Source: Sandaracinaceae bacterium (GTDB lineage: Bacteria > Myxococcota_A > Polyangia > Polyangiales > Sandaracinaceae). Taken from it: a stretch of DNA of 62,180 nt. The stretch covers positions 1 to 62,180 of the forward strand of contig JAHBWG010000057.1 of the NCBI GenBank assembly GCA_019637095.1, in the 5' to 3' direction. A program made the translations under genes and the position numbers. Positions 27,301-35,009 of the stretch are shown in pieces; the first letter of the stretch is position 1, and the number at the start of each line of letters is the position of its first letter. The notes under the pieces are model-generated. The model ran no database searches, had not been told where the DNA came from, and worked only from the letters and a program-made list of their open reading frames with translations.

Positions 27301-29298
27301 CTCGCGATGGAGGCGACCGCGGGGCTCTTGCGCTACCCGCCGGGGCCGCGGGCCGCCGCGTGCGCCTTCTGGGCGAGCGCGGACGAGCCGACGCGCGAGC
27401 GCCTGCGCCGCGTCGGGGCGAGCCTCGGGCGGCTCGCGCGCACCTTCGGCCGCGCCGCCGCGTCCGAGGCGTCCGCCGCGTTCGCCGCCCTCGTCGCCGA
27501 GCTCGAGGTCGCGCTCGCGGACACCGAGGACGCGGCGCTCGCCGCTCGCTATCTCGCGGAGGAGCTCGCGCAGCCCGAGCTGCGCTTCACCACGAGCGCG
27601 GACGCGGTCGAGCTCGAGGCGGCGCTGCTCCACGAGCTCGACAAGAAGAACGCGCGCGCGGCGCTCGAGGCGGAGCTGCGCGCGGAGCCGTCGCGCGCCG
27701 CCCGCGTCGCGCTCGCGAGCGCGTGGCTCGAGGCGTACCTCGCGCGCGAGGGCGACTCGCTCGGCGGCCCCGACGCCGCGCGCCGGCGCGCGCTGCTGCC
27801 GTCCGTGCCCGAGGCGGCGGTCTCGCTCGCGACGGGCGGCGAGCTCGACCGCCAGACGAGCGCCGCGCTCTCGAGCGCGACCGTCGGCCCGATCCTCGGG
27901 CAGCACCCGCGCGTCGAGGGCGGCAAGCTCGAGCTGCGGCTCGACACCTTCCTCGCGCGGCTCGCGCGGTTCGAGCGCGTCGAGGTGCCGCGCTACCGCG
28001 CCTACCGCGCGCTGCGCCACCGCCTCGCCGAGGCCGAGCGCGCGCGCCTGCGGCTCGACGAGCTCGTCCCGCGCGTCCTCACCAGCTTCGTGCGCAACCG
28101 GCTGATCGACGAGGTGTACCTGCCGCTCATCGGCGACAACCTCGCCAAGCAGCTCGGCACCGCAGGCGCCGACGCGCGCACCGACCGCATGGGCCTGCTC
28201 TTGCTCATCAGCCCGCCTGGCTACGGCAAGACCACGCTGATGGAGTATGTCGCGAGCCAGCTCGGGCTCGTGTTCGTCAAGGTCAACGGCCCGAGCCTCG
28301 GGCACCGCGTCACCTCGATCGACCCGGCCGAGGCGCCGAACGCCACCGCGCGCCAGGAGGTCGACAAGGTCAATTTCGCGCTCGAGATGGGCAACAACGT
28401 CATGCTCTACCTCGACGACATCCAGCACACGAGCGCGGAGCTCTTGCAGAAGTTCATCAGCCTCTGCGACGCGCAGCGCCGCATCGAGGGCGTCTGGAAC
28501 GGCACGACGCGCACCTACGACCTGCGCGGCAAGCGGTTCTGCGTCGTGATGGCCGGCAACCCGTACACGGAGTCCGGCGACAAGTTCCAGATCCCCGACA
28601 TGCTCGCGAACCGCGCCGACACCTACAACCTCGGCGACGTGCTCGAGGGCAAGGGCGCGCAGTTCGAGCTCAGCTACGTCGAGAACGCGCTCACCAGCAA
28701 CCCGATCCTCGGCCCCGTCGCGACCCGCTCGCTCGACGACGTCCACCGCTTCGTGCGCATGGCGCGCGGCGAGGAGGTCCCCTCGGCCGAGCTCGACCAC
28801 GCCTACTCCGCCGTCGAGGTGCAGGAGATCGTCGGCGTCCTGACGCGGCTGCTCTACGTCCAGGGCGTGCTCGCCGAGGTCAACGCCGAGTACATCCGCT
28901 CCGCCTCGATGGAGGACGCCTACCGCACCGAGCCGCCGTTCAAGCTCCAGGGCAGCTACCGCAACATGAACAAGCTCGCCGAGAAGGTCGTCGCCGCGAT
29001 GAACGACGCCGAGCTCGAGCGGCTCATCGACGACCACTACCAGGGCGAGAGCCAGACGCTCACCACGGGCGCGGAGCAGAACCTCCTCAAGCTCGCCGAG
29101 ATGCGCGGCCGCCTCACGCCCGAGCAGGCCGCGCGCTGGGACGAGATCAAGCGCGAGTACCGCCGCCTCAAGACCATGGGCGGCGGCGACGACGACCCCG
29201 TCGTCCGCGTCACCGGCACCCTCTCCCACCTCGGCCGCCAGCTCGAGACGATCGAGACCGCCATCCGCGACGCCGCCGACACGCTCCGCTCCCCTTGA
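24340..29298 (+). CDS. Giant AAA+ ATPase of the 'DNA repair ATPase' (DUF3686-type) family
   Basis: 1652 aa. Residues 1-420 are a beta-rich domain that resembles the DUF3686 N-terminal region of proteins annotated as DNA repair ATPases (VCPRDIVHVGGKLLFGFNV-like start, then FHVYPPSHDFTWTSVTRDHH). Residues 440-1000 are coiled-coil rich. An AAA+ domain lies near 1280-1500: Walker A SPPGYGKTTLM (about 1290), Walker B VMLYLDDIQ (about 1354-1362), sensor 1 CVVMAGNPYTESGDKF and arginine-rich lid. The C-terminus is helical. The DNA repair name is historical; no nuclease or DNA-binding motif was seen. It starts 10 nt after the flotillin stop. An energy-driven remodelling role on flotillin membranes is inferred from the operon only. 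Confidence 0.88.
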   Translation: MSARSPQGEADEALETGSYEVLRDRLAAQASTLGEKAARLNARRQETFGKSALEIAGQAWIRTENLCVPRDIVHVGGKLLFGFNVQVHLRETVVSDVFSLHTLEDDGDSLALHDASLEGTFLDEPDFVRHFAELYRYYQDARLLQLRVTESGHLLAIFQIGATVRDVRVFHWQLGLDGSVTYLGNRGERFHVYPPSHDFTWTSVTRDHHVAGRFPHASVDDALFVECTGGDLTIKVENNTASGEGVYAEPVEHPDQTLDDAEIQWAKVGGLYLLRIRPFRERHRYLVFDTRTHAVTRIDAIGQACLRLPEDQGILFPGGYYLQSGETKRFDGDYSDLELKRALRAPNGEDVLYAFYRREDGRYTLLPYNLIKKEIAQPIPCHGYCLFDDGKMAILRYEGDAPSGRHEMQIYQTPFTSKAYARAAPAADAGFLGKVGNAELVRAISEALTVARLATPRTPSRGGYEDLVAAATRMIDGFLWLGRDDVDDLATPLRAVRETAELIIDEFEKVRAIRARAADALREARERQAELVRGLRPGEWREASRFMTALTSLRTLRGQLITLRELRYVDLAAIDALEAEAVSELDRVSRATVEFLLDAAALEPLVRDLERLHAKIEAAQRGSELEALGAEVGTVGEGLDVLSEVVAGLAVGDATARTAILERIGEVYGRLNRVRATLSNRRTEVLTREGRAEFAAQFALFSQSVTSALAQASSPEACDAQLARLMVQLEELEARFGELDELVGALTEKREEVYDAFSGKKQQLLDERQRRAASLLGAAERILEGVGRRARTFEDADTLNAWFASDPMVQKLRDLVERLAELGDNVHAEEIAGKLKTARQDAQRLLRDKLDLFEDGARIIRLGRQRFGVNTQAVELTIVPRGEGLAFHVTGTDFHQPIADDALATSRDLWDRPLISESPDVYRAEHLAACVLFRAERGEGTSLAALHAALRDGELLDVVREEAQRRYDEGYDRGVHDADAAAILEKLLAMEATAGLLRYPPGPRAAACAFWASADEPTRERLRRVGASLGRLARTFGRAAASEASAAFAALVAELEVALADTEDAALAARYLAEELAQPELRFTTSADAVELEAALLHELDKKNARAALEAELRAEPSRAARVALASAWLEAYLAREGDSLGGPDAARRRALLPSVPEAAVSLATGGELDRQTSAALSSATVGPILGQHPRVEGGKLELRLDTFLARLARFERVEVPRYRAYRALRHRLAEAERARLRLDELVPRVLTSFVRNRLIDEVYLPLIGDNLAKQLGTAGADARTDRMGLLLLISPPGYGKTTLMEYVASQLGLVFVKVNGPSLGHRVTSIDPAEAPNATARQEVDKVNFALEMGNNVMLYLDDIQHTSAELLQKFISLCDAQRRIEGVWNGTTRTYDLRGKRFCVVMAGNPYTESGDKFQIPDMLANRADTYNLGDVLEGKGAQFELSYVENALTSNPILGPVATRSLDDVHRFVRMARGEEVPSAELDHAYSAVEVQEIVGVLTRLLYVQGVLAEVNAEYIRSASMEDAYRTEPPFKLQGSYRNMNKLAEKVVAAMNDAELERLIDDHYQGESQTLTTGAEQNLLKLAEMRGRLTPEQAARWDEIKREYRRLKTMGGGDDDPVVRVTGTLSHLGRQLETIETAIRDAADTLRSP

Positions 29299-29355
29299 AG
29301 CTGACCGCGCGATGCCCAACGGCGGAGCGCGCTGCTATCGGCATCACGTCTCGGT

Positions 29356-29787
29356 TCATCGAGGGTGGCAAACGCGATCGTCGCCGCAGATGAACCCCTC
29401 ACGGCATAGTGGGTTGCAGACCCCGCGGCACACGCCGGCGTTGCACGCGTAGCCGGGCGAGCACGGCGGGTCGCACCCAGGACCCGTTTCGACGAAGCGT
29501 TGGTCGCCCGAGGTCCTCACGGCCGAGCCACTGGCCGCACACTCGTTCGAAGCGCACAGGTAGGTCTGACGAACGCCGCAGCCGTTCGCCACGAAGGTGC
29601 CGCGATTGTGGTATCCGTCGTACTGGACCGAGCGGACTTCGATCGAGCTCGGCGCGCAGCCGAAGTTGGCTGCGTGCACTCTCCTCGTGGTGCTCACCGT
29701 GAGGTCATGGAAGCACGCTTGAGTGACGAGAATCGTCGGCAGGAGCAGAACGAGCGTGCGCCAATACTTCACGGGTGACCTCGCCAT
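29356..29787 (-). CDS. Cysteine-rich lipoprotein
   Basis: 143 aa from ATG 29787. The signal sequence WRTLVLLLPTILVTQAC ends in a lipobox-like TQAC. The mature protein has 14-16 cysteines, with EGF/disulfide-knot-like spacing at the end (CDPPCSPGYACNAGVCRGVC, then CREGFICGDDRVC). Such small Cys-rich lipoproteins are common at myxobacterial cell surfaces. Function unknown. Upstream in-frame residues to 29877 read like non-coding sequence. Codon third positions are less GC-rich than the adjacent ATPase gene. The 285 bp up to the SDR gene shows no gene. Confidence 0.68.
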   Translation of the reverse strand: MARSPVKYWRTLVLLLPTILVTQACFHDLTVSTTRRVHAANFGCAPSSIEVRSVQYDGYHNRGTFVANGCGVRQTYLCASNECAASGSAVRTSGDQRFVETGPGCDPPCSPGYACNAGVCRGVCNPLCREGFICGDDRVCHPR

Positions 29788-30072
29788 TCTCGTAGTCGAG
29801 CTGTCGTTGCAGATCTGGCAGCAACGAGCAGAACACTCGAGTCGATCGGAACCGTACCTCTGCACGGTGCGGGACACAACCGGAGTTGTCGTGACGACCG
29901 TGAGAGTGGTGCGACTACGACGACGCGCCTGGGCTCGGCGGCAGCGCGAGCGGAGATGCGGTGGCGCAGACGACCGAGGTCGCCGCGTCGCGGGCGCGGT
30001 CTCCCGTGCTTCGTCGCCGCGCGCTCGGGGTCGTCGGCGCGAGCTCCAGCCTTCCCGAGCCCCTCGTGTCGC

Positions 30073-30954
30073 TCAGGGGTGCGCGTCGCCGCTCGCGCGG
30101 CGCGCGGGGCGCGCGAGCGCCTCGGCGACCCAGGCCTCGCTGCGCCGGCGCAGCTCGTCTTGGAGCGCGACGTCGTCGGCGATGGGGTTGGCGCGCTTCG
30201 CGCGCTCGTCGACATAGTAGAGCCCGGTCTCGCTCGCCGCGTCGGGGGACGCCGCGCAGTGGAGCGTGGTGCGCGCGCCGTCCTCGTTCGACTTCATGAA
30301 GAGCGTCATGATCGACCGGATCGGCCAGGGCACCTCGCGCCACACGTCGGACGCGATGACGCCGGGGTGGAGCGAATAGGTCGTCACGCCGGTGCCCGCG
30401 AGGCGGCGCGCGAGCTCCTTCGCGTGGAGCACGTTGGCGAGCTTGCTCACCTGGTACTCCGGCAGGCCCGTCGTCGACGCGACCGGCTCGGTGAGCTTGG
30501 CCCACTCGATCCCGCGCGCGCGCTCGTGCGCCTTGCTCGCGACGTTGACGATCCGCGCCGGCGCGGACGCGACGAGCCGATCGAGCAGGCGCTCCGTCAG
30601 CCGGAAGTGCCCGAGGTGGTTGACGCCGAACGTCCGCTCGAACCCGTCGGACGTCGTGCCGCGCTGCCCCGCGAGCCCCGCGTTGTTGATCAGGACGTGC
30701 AGCGGCCGGTCCTCGGCGAGGAACGCGTCGGCCGCGGCGTCGACCGACGCGAGATCGGCGAGATCGAGCGGCACGAAGTGCACGTCCTCGTTGCCCTGCG
30801 CGGCGATCGCGTCGATCACGGGCCGCGCCTTGTCCTCGCTGCGGCACGCGAGATAGAGCGTCGCGCCCCGCGCCCCGAGCGCGAGCGCCGTCGCTCGCCC
30901 GATGCCCGTGTTGGCGCCCGTGATGAAGAAGACCCGTCCGTCGAGATCGCCCAT
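30073..30954 (-). CDS. Short-chain dehydrogenase/reductase
   Basis: 293 aa, classical SDR similar to retinol-dehydrogenase/WWOX-type oxidoreductases. NAD(P) motif TGANTGIGRA (about 12-21), structural NNAG (90-93), catalytic Ser in IVNVASKAH, and the YQVSK active-site motif (about 167-171). ACRSEDKAR after the second strand favours NADP. Substrate not predictable. ATG 30954 follows GGAGGCGCC, a normal ribosome-binding site. The open frame runs on upstream only through a decayed copy of the DUF2461 gene, so the longer version is not real. Confidence 0.92.
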   Translation of the reverse strand: MGDLDGRVFFITGANTGIGRATALALGARGATLYLACRSEDKARPVIDAIAAQGNEDVHFVPLDLADLASVDAAADAFLAEDRPLHVLINNAGLAGQRGTTSDGFERTFGVNHLGHFRLTERLLDRLVASAPARIVNVASKAHERARGIEWAKLTEPVASTTGLPEYQVSKLANVLHAKELARRLAGTGVTTYSLHPGVIASDVWREVPWPIRSIMTLFMKSNEDGARTTLHCAASPDAASETGLYYVDERAKRANPIADDVALQDELRRRSEAWVAEALARPARRASGDAHP

Positions 30955-31013
30955 GGCGCCTCCGTCTGTGGCCCTCGCGGCTCGATCGCAAGCCTCTTCT
31001 CGATCGCTCGTGC

Positions 31014-31190
31014 TCAGAACGGGAGCCCCGAGGCGGCGCAGAGGAACGCCGTGTGGGGCTCGGCCACCGCGAGGCGCGACAGACGGGGCGCGACGAGCCC
31101 CGGTCCCTGCGCCTCGGCGAGCGTGAGCCTGCTGACCCTCGGCGTGATCGCCTCGAGCCTCGGCGAGATCGAGCGGCACCTTCATCCCGG
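31014..31190 (-). pseudogene. Decayed C-terminal fragment of a DUF2461 paralogue
   Basis: In one minus-strand frame this reads LTLAEAQGPGLVAPRLSRLA then VAEPHTAFLCAASGLPF and stop. The intact DUF2461 protein at 33.5-34.1 kb ends LTLAEAQGPGLVALCLSRLA then VAKPHTAFLCAALGLPF. Similarity continues into the 3' flank (CTCGATCGCAAGCCTC). Further upstream the frame is lost by a small insertion around 31127-31137, and the first three quarters of the gene are absent. Confidence 0.8.
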
Positions 31191-31505
31191 TACGCCGATG
31201 CGCGCCGACGAGCGAGACTGTGGCGCGCGAGCGCCGCGTCGACATTGCAAGATTCATTGACGCAGGCCGCGAGGCCGGCCCCTCGCCCGTGGATGCGTGC
31301 GTGTCGCCGGAGTACATCCGCCGAATGCGACTCCGACACATGGTCCGCGGCGCGATGATCCCGTCGATTCTGTGGTCGCGCCCCGCGCAGGGCGCGCCGC
31401 CGACGGTCTCGAACCTCGGCAACCGCAACACCGTCACGGCGCGGTGAGCTCGCGCGCCGCATCGTACGACGGAGCGCGTGGTTGCACGACACCGGAGGCC
31501 ACGCG

Positions 31506-31511
31506 TAGCCT
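31506..31511 (+). promoter_or_regulatory. -10 element TAGCCT (leaderless)
   Basis: TAGCCT ends 6 nt before the ATG at 31518. Confidence 0.5.
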
Positions 31512-31517
31512 GAGGTG

Positions 31518-32663
31518 ATGGCGATCTGGCGAGGGTGGGGGCCTCTTGCCTTGGCGCTCGCGGCGGCGACCGCGTGCGGCTCGGAGAGCGGCCCGCGTGT
31601 CGTGACCGCCGAAGAGCGCGCGGCCCTCGAGCGCCATGTGGCCGCGGCGAGGATGGCCGTCGCGAGCGTCGACGCGCTGGCGTCGAGCACGGACTCGATG
31701 CTCGCTGCGCTCGAGGACGGCTCGAGCGACGCCGTCGTCGACGAGCGGTTGGCCGCCCACGAGGCCGCCGTCGCCGGCCTCGAGGCCGCCGTCGCCGCGC
31801 TCGTCGATGCCGAGAGCCCTCTGGACTACGCGCACTATGGCGACGCGCCGGTGGTGCACCGCGAGGCGCTCCTGGGCCCGGTCCTGTTCGTCTTGGGCGC
31901 GGCCGCGCTCGCGGTGACGATGCGCGCGCTCAACCGACGGATGAACGAGCAGCGCGCGCTCCGCGACGCCGCCGCCGAACGCGAAGATGGCGAGGCCTAT
32001 CGCGCCGCGCATCGCGCGATGAGCGAGATCGGCATCGAGGCGGCGGAGGCGCTCGTCGAGAAGGTGGTCCCGAACCCCTTGGACCGGATCGCTTCGACCA
32101 CGCGCGTGGGCAACGTCCTCGTCAGCGCGAGGGACACGTACTCGGATCTGGACGTCCTCGTCGGCTCCTCCGCATGCGCCGGCGACGCGATGGCGCAGGA
32201 GTGTCGCATCGGGGCGAGCCGCACCGACACGGGAGCGCCGGTGGTGGTGCCGGCGGACACGCTCCAAGTGATCGTGACCGGCAGCGAGGTCTCGCGCGTC
32301 GTGGTCGACGACGTCTTGGTCGGCGAGGGTGAGCGCGTCACGCTCGAGCTCGGCGCACGCGAGGCCGCGCACTGCTCCTTCACCAGCGCCATGCCGAATC
32401 CGTTTCAGTACGGCTCCGTCACCTACTGCTACACGGCCTACGGACCTCTTCGCACGTGGGTCTACGACATGTGCTCGGGCGCGCTGCGTGAGGGGAGCTG
32501 TCCAGCCGCCGCCGGTGCGTGCCTCGACCGCGCCCAGCGGGCGCGCGGCGGGATCGCGCTCGAGGCGTGGACCGAGCTCGACGCCGCGGGCTTCGAGCGC
32601 GCGCGGACGGATTGCGTGAATGCGGGCAAGGAGTGGATCGCCCCGTGGCTTGGCGAAGGTTGA
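31518..32663 (+). CDS. Lipoprotein of unknown function with one membrane helix
   Basis: 381 aa. The N-terminus GPLALALAAATACGSESG is a lipoprotein signal with the Cys near residue 20. Residues 30-110 are a helical, coiled-coil-like segment (AALERHVAAARMAVASVDAL). A hydrophobic helix follows (LLGPVLFVLGAAALAVTMRA). The C-terminal 180 residues contain eight or more cysteines and strand-like segments (VIVTGSEVSRVVVDDVLVGE). No family recognised. The start is ATG 31518, six bases after TAGCCT; an ATG one codon earlier would push it into the -10 spacer. Confidence 0.72.
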   Translation: MAIWRGWGPLALALAAATACGSESGPRVVTAEERAALERHVAAARMAVASVDALASSTDSMLAALEDGSSDAVVDERLAAHEAAVAGLEAAVAALVDAESPLDYAHYGDAPVVHREALLGPVLFVLGAAALAVTMRALNRRMNEQRALRDAAAEREDGEAYRAAHRAMSEIGIEAAEALVEKVVPNPLDRIASTTRVGNVLVSARDTYSDLDVLVGSSACAGDAMAQECRIGASRTDTGAPVVVPADTLQVIVTGSEVSRVVVDDVLVGEGERVTLELGAREAAHCSFTSAMPNPFQYGSVTYCYTAYGPLRTWVYDMCSGALREGSCPAAAGACLDRAQRARGGIALEAWTELDAAGFERARTDCVNAGKEWIAPWLGEG

Positions 32664-32670
32664 GCCTCGG

Positions 32671-32772
32671 GGCTCGATCGCAAGCCTCGTCTCGATCGTT
32701 GGTGCTCGGAACCGGAGCCCCGAGGCGGCGCAGAGGAGCGCCTTGGGGGGCTCGGCCGCGAGGCGCGGCGGG
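32671..32772 (-). pseudogene. Short second remnant of DUF2461 3' end
   Basis: Minus-strand reading RLAAEPPKALLCAASGLRF aligns with RLAVAKPHTAFLCAALGLPF of the intact gene, but the stop is lost and the frame runs on as RAPTIETRLAIEPR. The flank CTCGATCGCAAGCCTCGTCT is also shared. This copy ends just before the promoter of the next gene. Confidence 0.7.
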
Positions 32773-32773
32773 C

Positions 32774-32779
32774 TATCCT
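32774..32779 (+). promoter_or_regulatory. -10 element TATCCT (leaderless)
   Basis: TATCCT ends 6 nt before the ATG at 32786. It lies directly beside the second DUF2461 remnant. Confidence 0.5.
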
Positions 32780-32785
32780 GGGCGC

Positions 32786-33373
32786 ATGAGCTGGGGATAC
32801 ATCGCCGATTTCCGCCTCACCGTCGACTCCGCCGCCTGGACTCGGCTCTCTCGCCTGCGCCCGAGCGAGGTGACGCTCCGGGCGGGATGGTCGGGTCTAC
32901 GCGATCGCGCGCTGGAGGAGGCGTTCGGGCGTCCCACCGGGAGAGACGAGACGTTCGCCGAGCTCCTGGAGTGGCCGGCCTATCACCGGGAGTCCGTGCA
33001 CGAGGTGGCGCTCGACGGTCCGACGGCCACGGTGCGCGTGTGCCTCGTCCTCGAGAAGTCACAGCTCGAGCTCTGTCAGCCGCTCGCCACGCTCCTCCAC
33101 GCGGCCAAGAGGGAGCCCGCGACCGGTGCGCTGCGCCTGGTCAATGACGGCACCTACGACGGTGAGGATGGGGTGCACCTGTCGCTCTCCGAGGGCGAGG
33201 TCCGCAAGACGAAGCTGAGACACCACGCCGCGGCCCTCGAGGAGCTGTCGACCGAGCTCATCGAGCGTCTCCAGGCGACGCCGTCCGCGCCCCCCGTCGG
33301 CGAGATCCTCGGCTACAACCCACGGACCGGGCAGCCCGTCTACGCCGCGGCCAAGAAGCCGAAGCGAGGCTGA
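32786..33373 (+). CDS. Unknown 195-aa cytoplasmic protein
   Basis: No signal peptide or membrane helix. It begins MSWGYIADFRLTVDSAAWTR and has amphipathic strands and helices (VHEVALDGPTATVRVCLVLE, ALEELSTELIERLQATP). It ends with a Lys-rich tail KKPKRG after GYNPRTGQPVYAAA. The layout resembles short DUF proteins found beside polymorphic-toxin or immunity loci, but no family could be named. It starts at ATG 32786, six bases from TATCCT, and is convergent with the DUF2461 gene (84-bp gap). Confidence 0.68.
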   Translation: MSWGYIADFRLTVDSAAWTRLSRLRPSEVTLRAGWSGLRDRALEEAFGRPTGRDETFAELLEWPAYHRESVHEVALDGPTATVRVCLVLEKSQLELCQPLATLLHAAKREPATGALRLVNDGTYDGEDGVHLSLSEGEVRKTKLRHHAAALEELSTELIERLQATPSAPPVGEILGYNPRTGQPVYAAAKKPKRG

Positions 33374-33457
33374 TCGGCGCCGCGGGCTCCCTCGGTATGG
33401 CACCGCCGTCCGTGGCCATCAGGGCTCGATCGCAACCCTCGTCTCGATCGTGGGTGC

Positions 33458-34147
33458 TCAGAAGGGGAGCCCCAGGGCGGCGCAGAGGAACGCCGTGTGG
33501 GGCTTGGCCACCGCGAGGCGCGACAGGCAGAGCGCGACGAGACCCGGCCCCTGGGCCTCGGCGAGCGTGAGCTCGCTGACCAGCATGTGGTCCTTGCGCT
33601 TGAGGTCCTCGATGAGCGGATGGTCCTTGTCGATCCCCCGAGGCGGGCGCGCCAGCGACTCGCCCGCCATGTGGAACACCTCGGTGAGCTTCTTGGCCGT
33701 CGTCACCTGCTTCCACCGCTTCGGATCGGCGACGATCGCCTCGCGCACCTTCTGGAGCGCCGCGGGCTCGGGGTGCCACATCCCGGCCGCGAGGAAGCAG
33801 CCGTCGAGGCCGAGGTGCAGGTACGCGCCGGGGGCATGGACGTCCTTGCCCGCGCGGTGCCGGAACTGGATCCCGAGGTTCGTCTTGTAGGGGGTCTTGT
33901 CCTTTCCGAAGCGGACGTCGCGGTGGACGCGCATCAACGAGCCGCCGACCTTGCGGTCGTCGGCGCGCAGCTCGGGGCTGATCTTGCCGAGCTTGTCGCC
34001 CACGTCGCGGATCAACGCCCGCGCCGGCTCGCGCACGGCGGCCTCGTAGCGCGCCTTGTTCGCTTCGAACCAGCGCTTGTCGTTGTTCTCGGCGAGGTCC
34101 CGCAAGAACCCCAGCGTGTCGGTCCCGAATCCCTTGAACTCGCCCAT
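33458..34147 (-). CDS. DUF2461 (TIGR02453) family protein
   Basis: 229 aa, full family length. Family motifs: the N-terminus FLRDLAENNDKRWFEANKAR, middle LRADDRKVGGSLMRVHRDVR then FGKDKTPYKTNLGIQFRH, and YLHLGLDGCFLAAGMWHPEP. The biochemical role of the family is not known. AGGAGGGAT precedes the ATG at 34147 by 3-5 nt, giving a clear ribosome-binding site. Two partial, decayed copies of its 3' end lie 0.7 and 2.3 kb downstream of its stop (at 32.7 and 31.0 kb). Confidence 0.93.
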   Translation of the reverse strand: MGEFKGFGTDTLGFLRDLAENNDKRWFEANKARYEAAVREPARALIRDVGDKLGKISPELRADDRKVGGSLMRVHRDVRFGKDKTPYKTNLGIQFRHRAGKDVHAPGAYLHLGLDGCFLAAGMWHPEPAALQKVREAIVADPKRWKQVTTAKKLTEVFHMAGESLARPPRGIDKDHPLIEDLKRKDHMLVSELTLAEAQGPGLVALCLSRLAVAKPHTAFLCAALGLPF

Positions 34148-34226
34148 CGAAATCCCTCCTGCCCTCGAGGTCGAACGAGCATCGCCGAGATCGACCGGTC
34201 ACACCACGGCGAGTACGCGCCCGGGT

Positions 34227-34340
34227 GAGTACGACATCGCCGCTCGGCGCGGGAGCGAGCGCTGGTACGTGGACGAGGTCGGTCGCCGTTGCCCCGCGCC
34301 GGGCCAGCCCTTCGACGTGGGCACGATCGAGCTCCCCTGA
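34227..34340 (+). other. Possible remnant of a coding sequence
   Basis: A plus-strand frame reads EYDIAARRGSERWYVDEVGR then RCPAPGQPFDVGTIELP and stop, which looks like the end of a real protein. There is no plausible start or upstream homologous sequence, as the frame runs into the antisense of the DUF2461 gene. It may be the tail of a gene lost by recombination. Confidence 0.25.
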
Positions 34341-34387
34341 TCGGCGCGCGAGGTCGCTCCTCACCCCAGCGCGCTCGCACGAACGGA

Positions 34388-34831
34388 CTATCGCGTGCAG
34401 ATGCCGGCGGCGCACGGGAACGGGCGCACGTCGCCGTCGCGGTTCAAGCAGTCGGCGTCCGCGGTGCACTGGACCGTCGCGCACGAGCTCGCCACGTAGG
34501 TCATCCGCGCCGCGCGATCGATGCACGCCGGGCAGCTCCGGCGGGTCGTGATCATGGTGTCGAAGTCGTAGTCATCGTGGAGCACGAAGGCCGGCTCCTG
34601 TCCGACCTCGCACGAGACGAGCGCCCCCGGATCGGCGTCGCAGCTGGCCACGAGCGTGATGTCCGCGAGATCGACGCTGCACGAGCGCCCCGCGCTGTCG
34701 GTGTAGGACTGGACGTCCGTCGGCTCGTCGGTCTCGCAGCCCGCGTGGAGCACGCCGAGGAGCAGCGCCGCTCCCGCGAGGCCCCAAGACGCGGATCGGC
34801 TCGGTCTCGAAGACCTCGTCGTCGTCACCAT
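34388..34831 (-). CDS. Small cysteine-rich lipoprotein
   Basis: 147 aa from ATG 34831. The signal sequence SWGLAGAALLLGVLHAGCET ends in a lipobox (LHAGC). The mature part has nine or ten cysteines (GRSCSVDLADITLVASCDAD, RRSCPACIDRA, SSCATVQCTADADCLNRDGD, FPCAAGICTR). A DADCLNRDGD stretch could bind calcium. Function unknown. A stem-loop about 100 nt upstream (34931-34959) probably ends the preceding barrel gene, so this gene should have its own promoter in the 178-bp gap. Confidence 0.7.
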   Translation of the reverse strand: MVTTTRSSRPSRSASWGLAGAALLLGVLHAGCETDEPTDVQSYTDSAGRSCSVDLADITLVASCDADPGALVSCEVGQEPAFVLHDDYDFDTMITTRRSCPACIDRAARMTYVASSCATVQCTADADCLNRDGDVRPFPCAAGICTR

Positions 34832-34930
34832 CGCTCGCACCTCCGGGCCCCGCGCCTGCACGCGACGGTCCGCCTCGCCGGAAACGGAGGACTTCGCTGC
34901 GCCGCGGTCGCGCGCTGCCGGGCCGCGCAC

Positions 34931-34959
34931 GACACCGTGGGGTCGGACCCCACGGTGCC
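34931..34959 (-). terminator. Inverted repeat after barrel gene
   Basis: Arms GACACCGTGGGGTC and GACCCCACGGTGCC pair at 13 of 14 positions around a single-base centre. It lies 50 nt past the stop of the minus-strand barrel gene. The symmetric, almost loop-free form could equally be a protein-binding palindrome. Confidence 0.5.
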
Positions 34960-35009
34960 GGGCCCATCCCCACGGCGCGGGCGCCGCGATGAGTCGCGCG
35001 GCGACGAGG

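Larger units (their letters stand above)
30955..31517. other. 563-bp intergenic region with gene remnants
   Basis: Between the SDR start and the lipoprotein at 31518. The first part (to about 31190) is a decayed duplicate of the 3' end of the DUF2461 gene. The rest (31200-31500) is less GC-rich and has an open frame on the plus strand (31220-31447) with VDIARFIDAGREAG. It lacks a ribosome-binding site, a recognisable family or a convincing codon pattern, so it is left unannotated as a gene. Confidence 0.5.

Noticed and set aside
24352-29319. 1655-codon minus-strand open frame
   Set aside because: Exact antisense of the giant ATPase gene, whose Walker motifs fix the coding strand. The antisense product is low-complexity Arg/Leu/Glu.
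30955-31437. N-terminal extension of the SDR gene
   Set aside because: The extension translates a decayed DUF2461 copy in the wrong frame. The ATG at 30954 has a good ribosome-binding site and the normal SDR N-terminus.
31220-31447. Small plus-strand frame with VDIARFIDAGREAG
   Set aside because: No ribosome-binding site or -10 hexamer at the usual distance, no family, and it lies in a region with decayed gene pieces.
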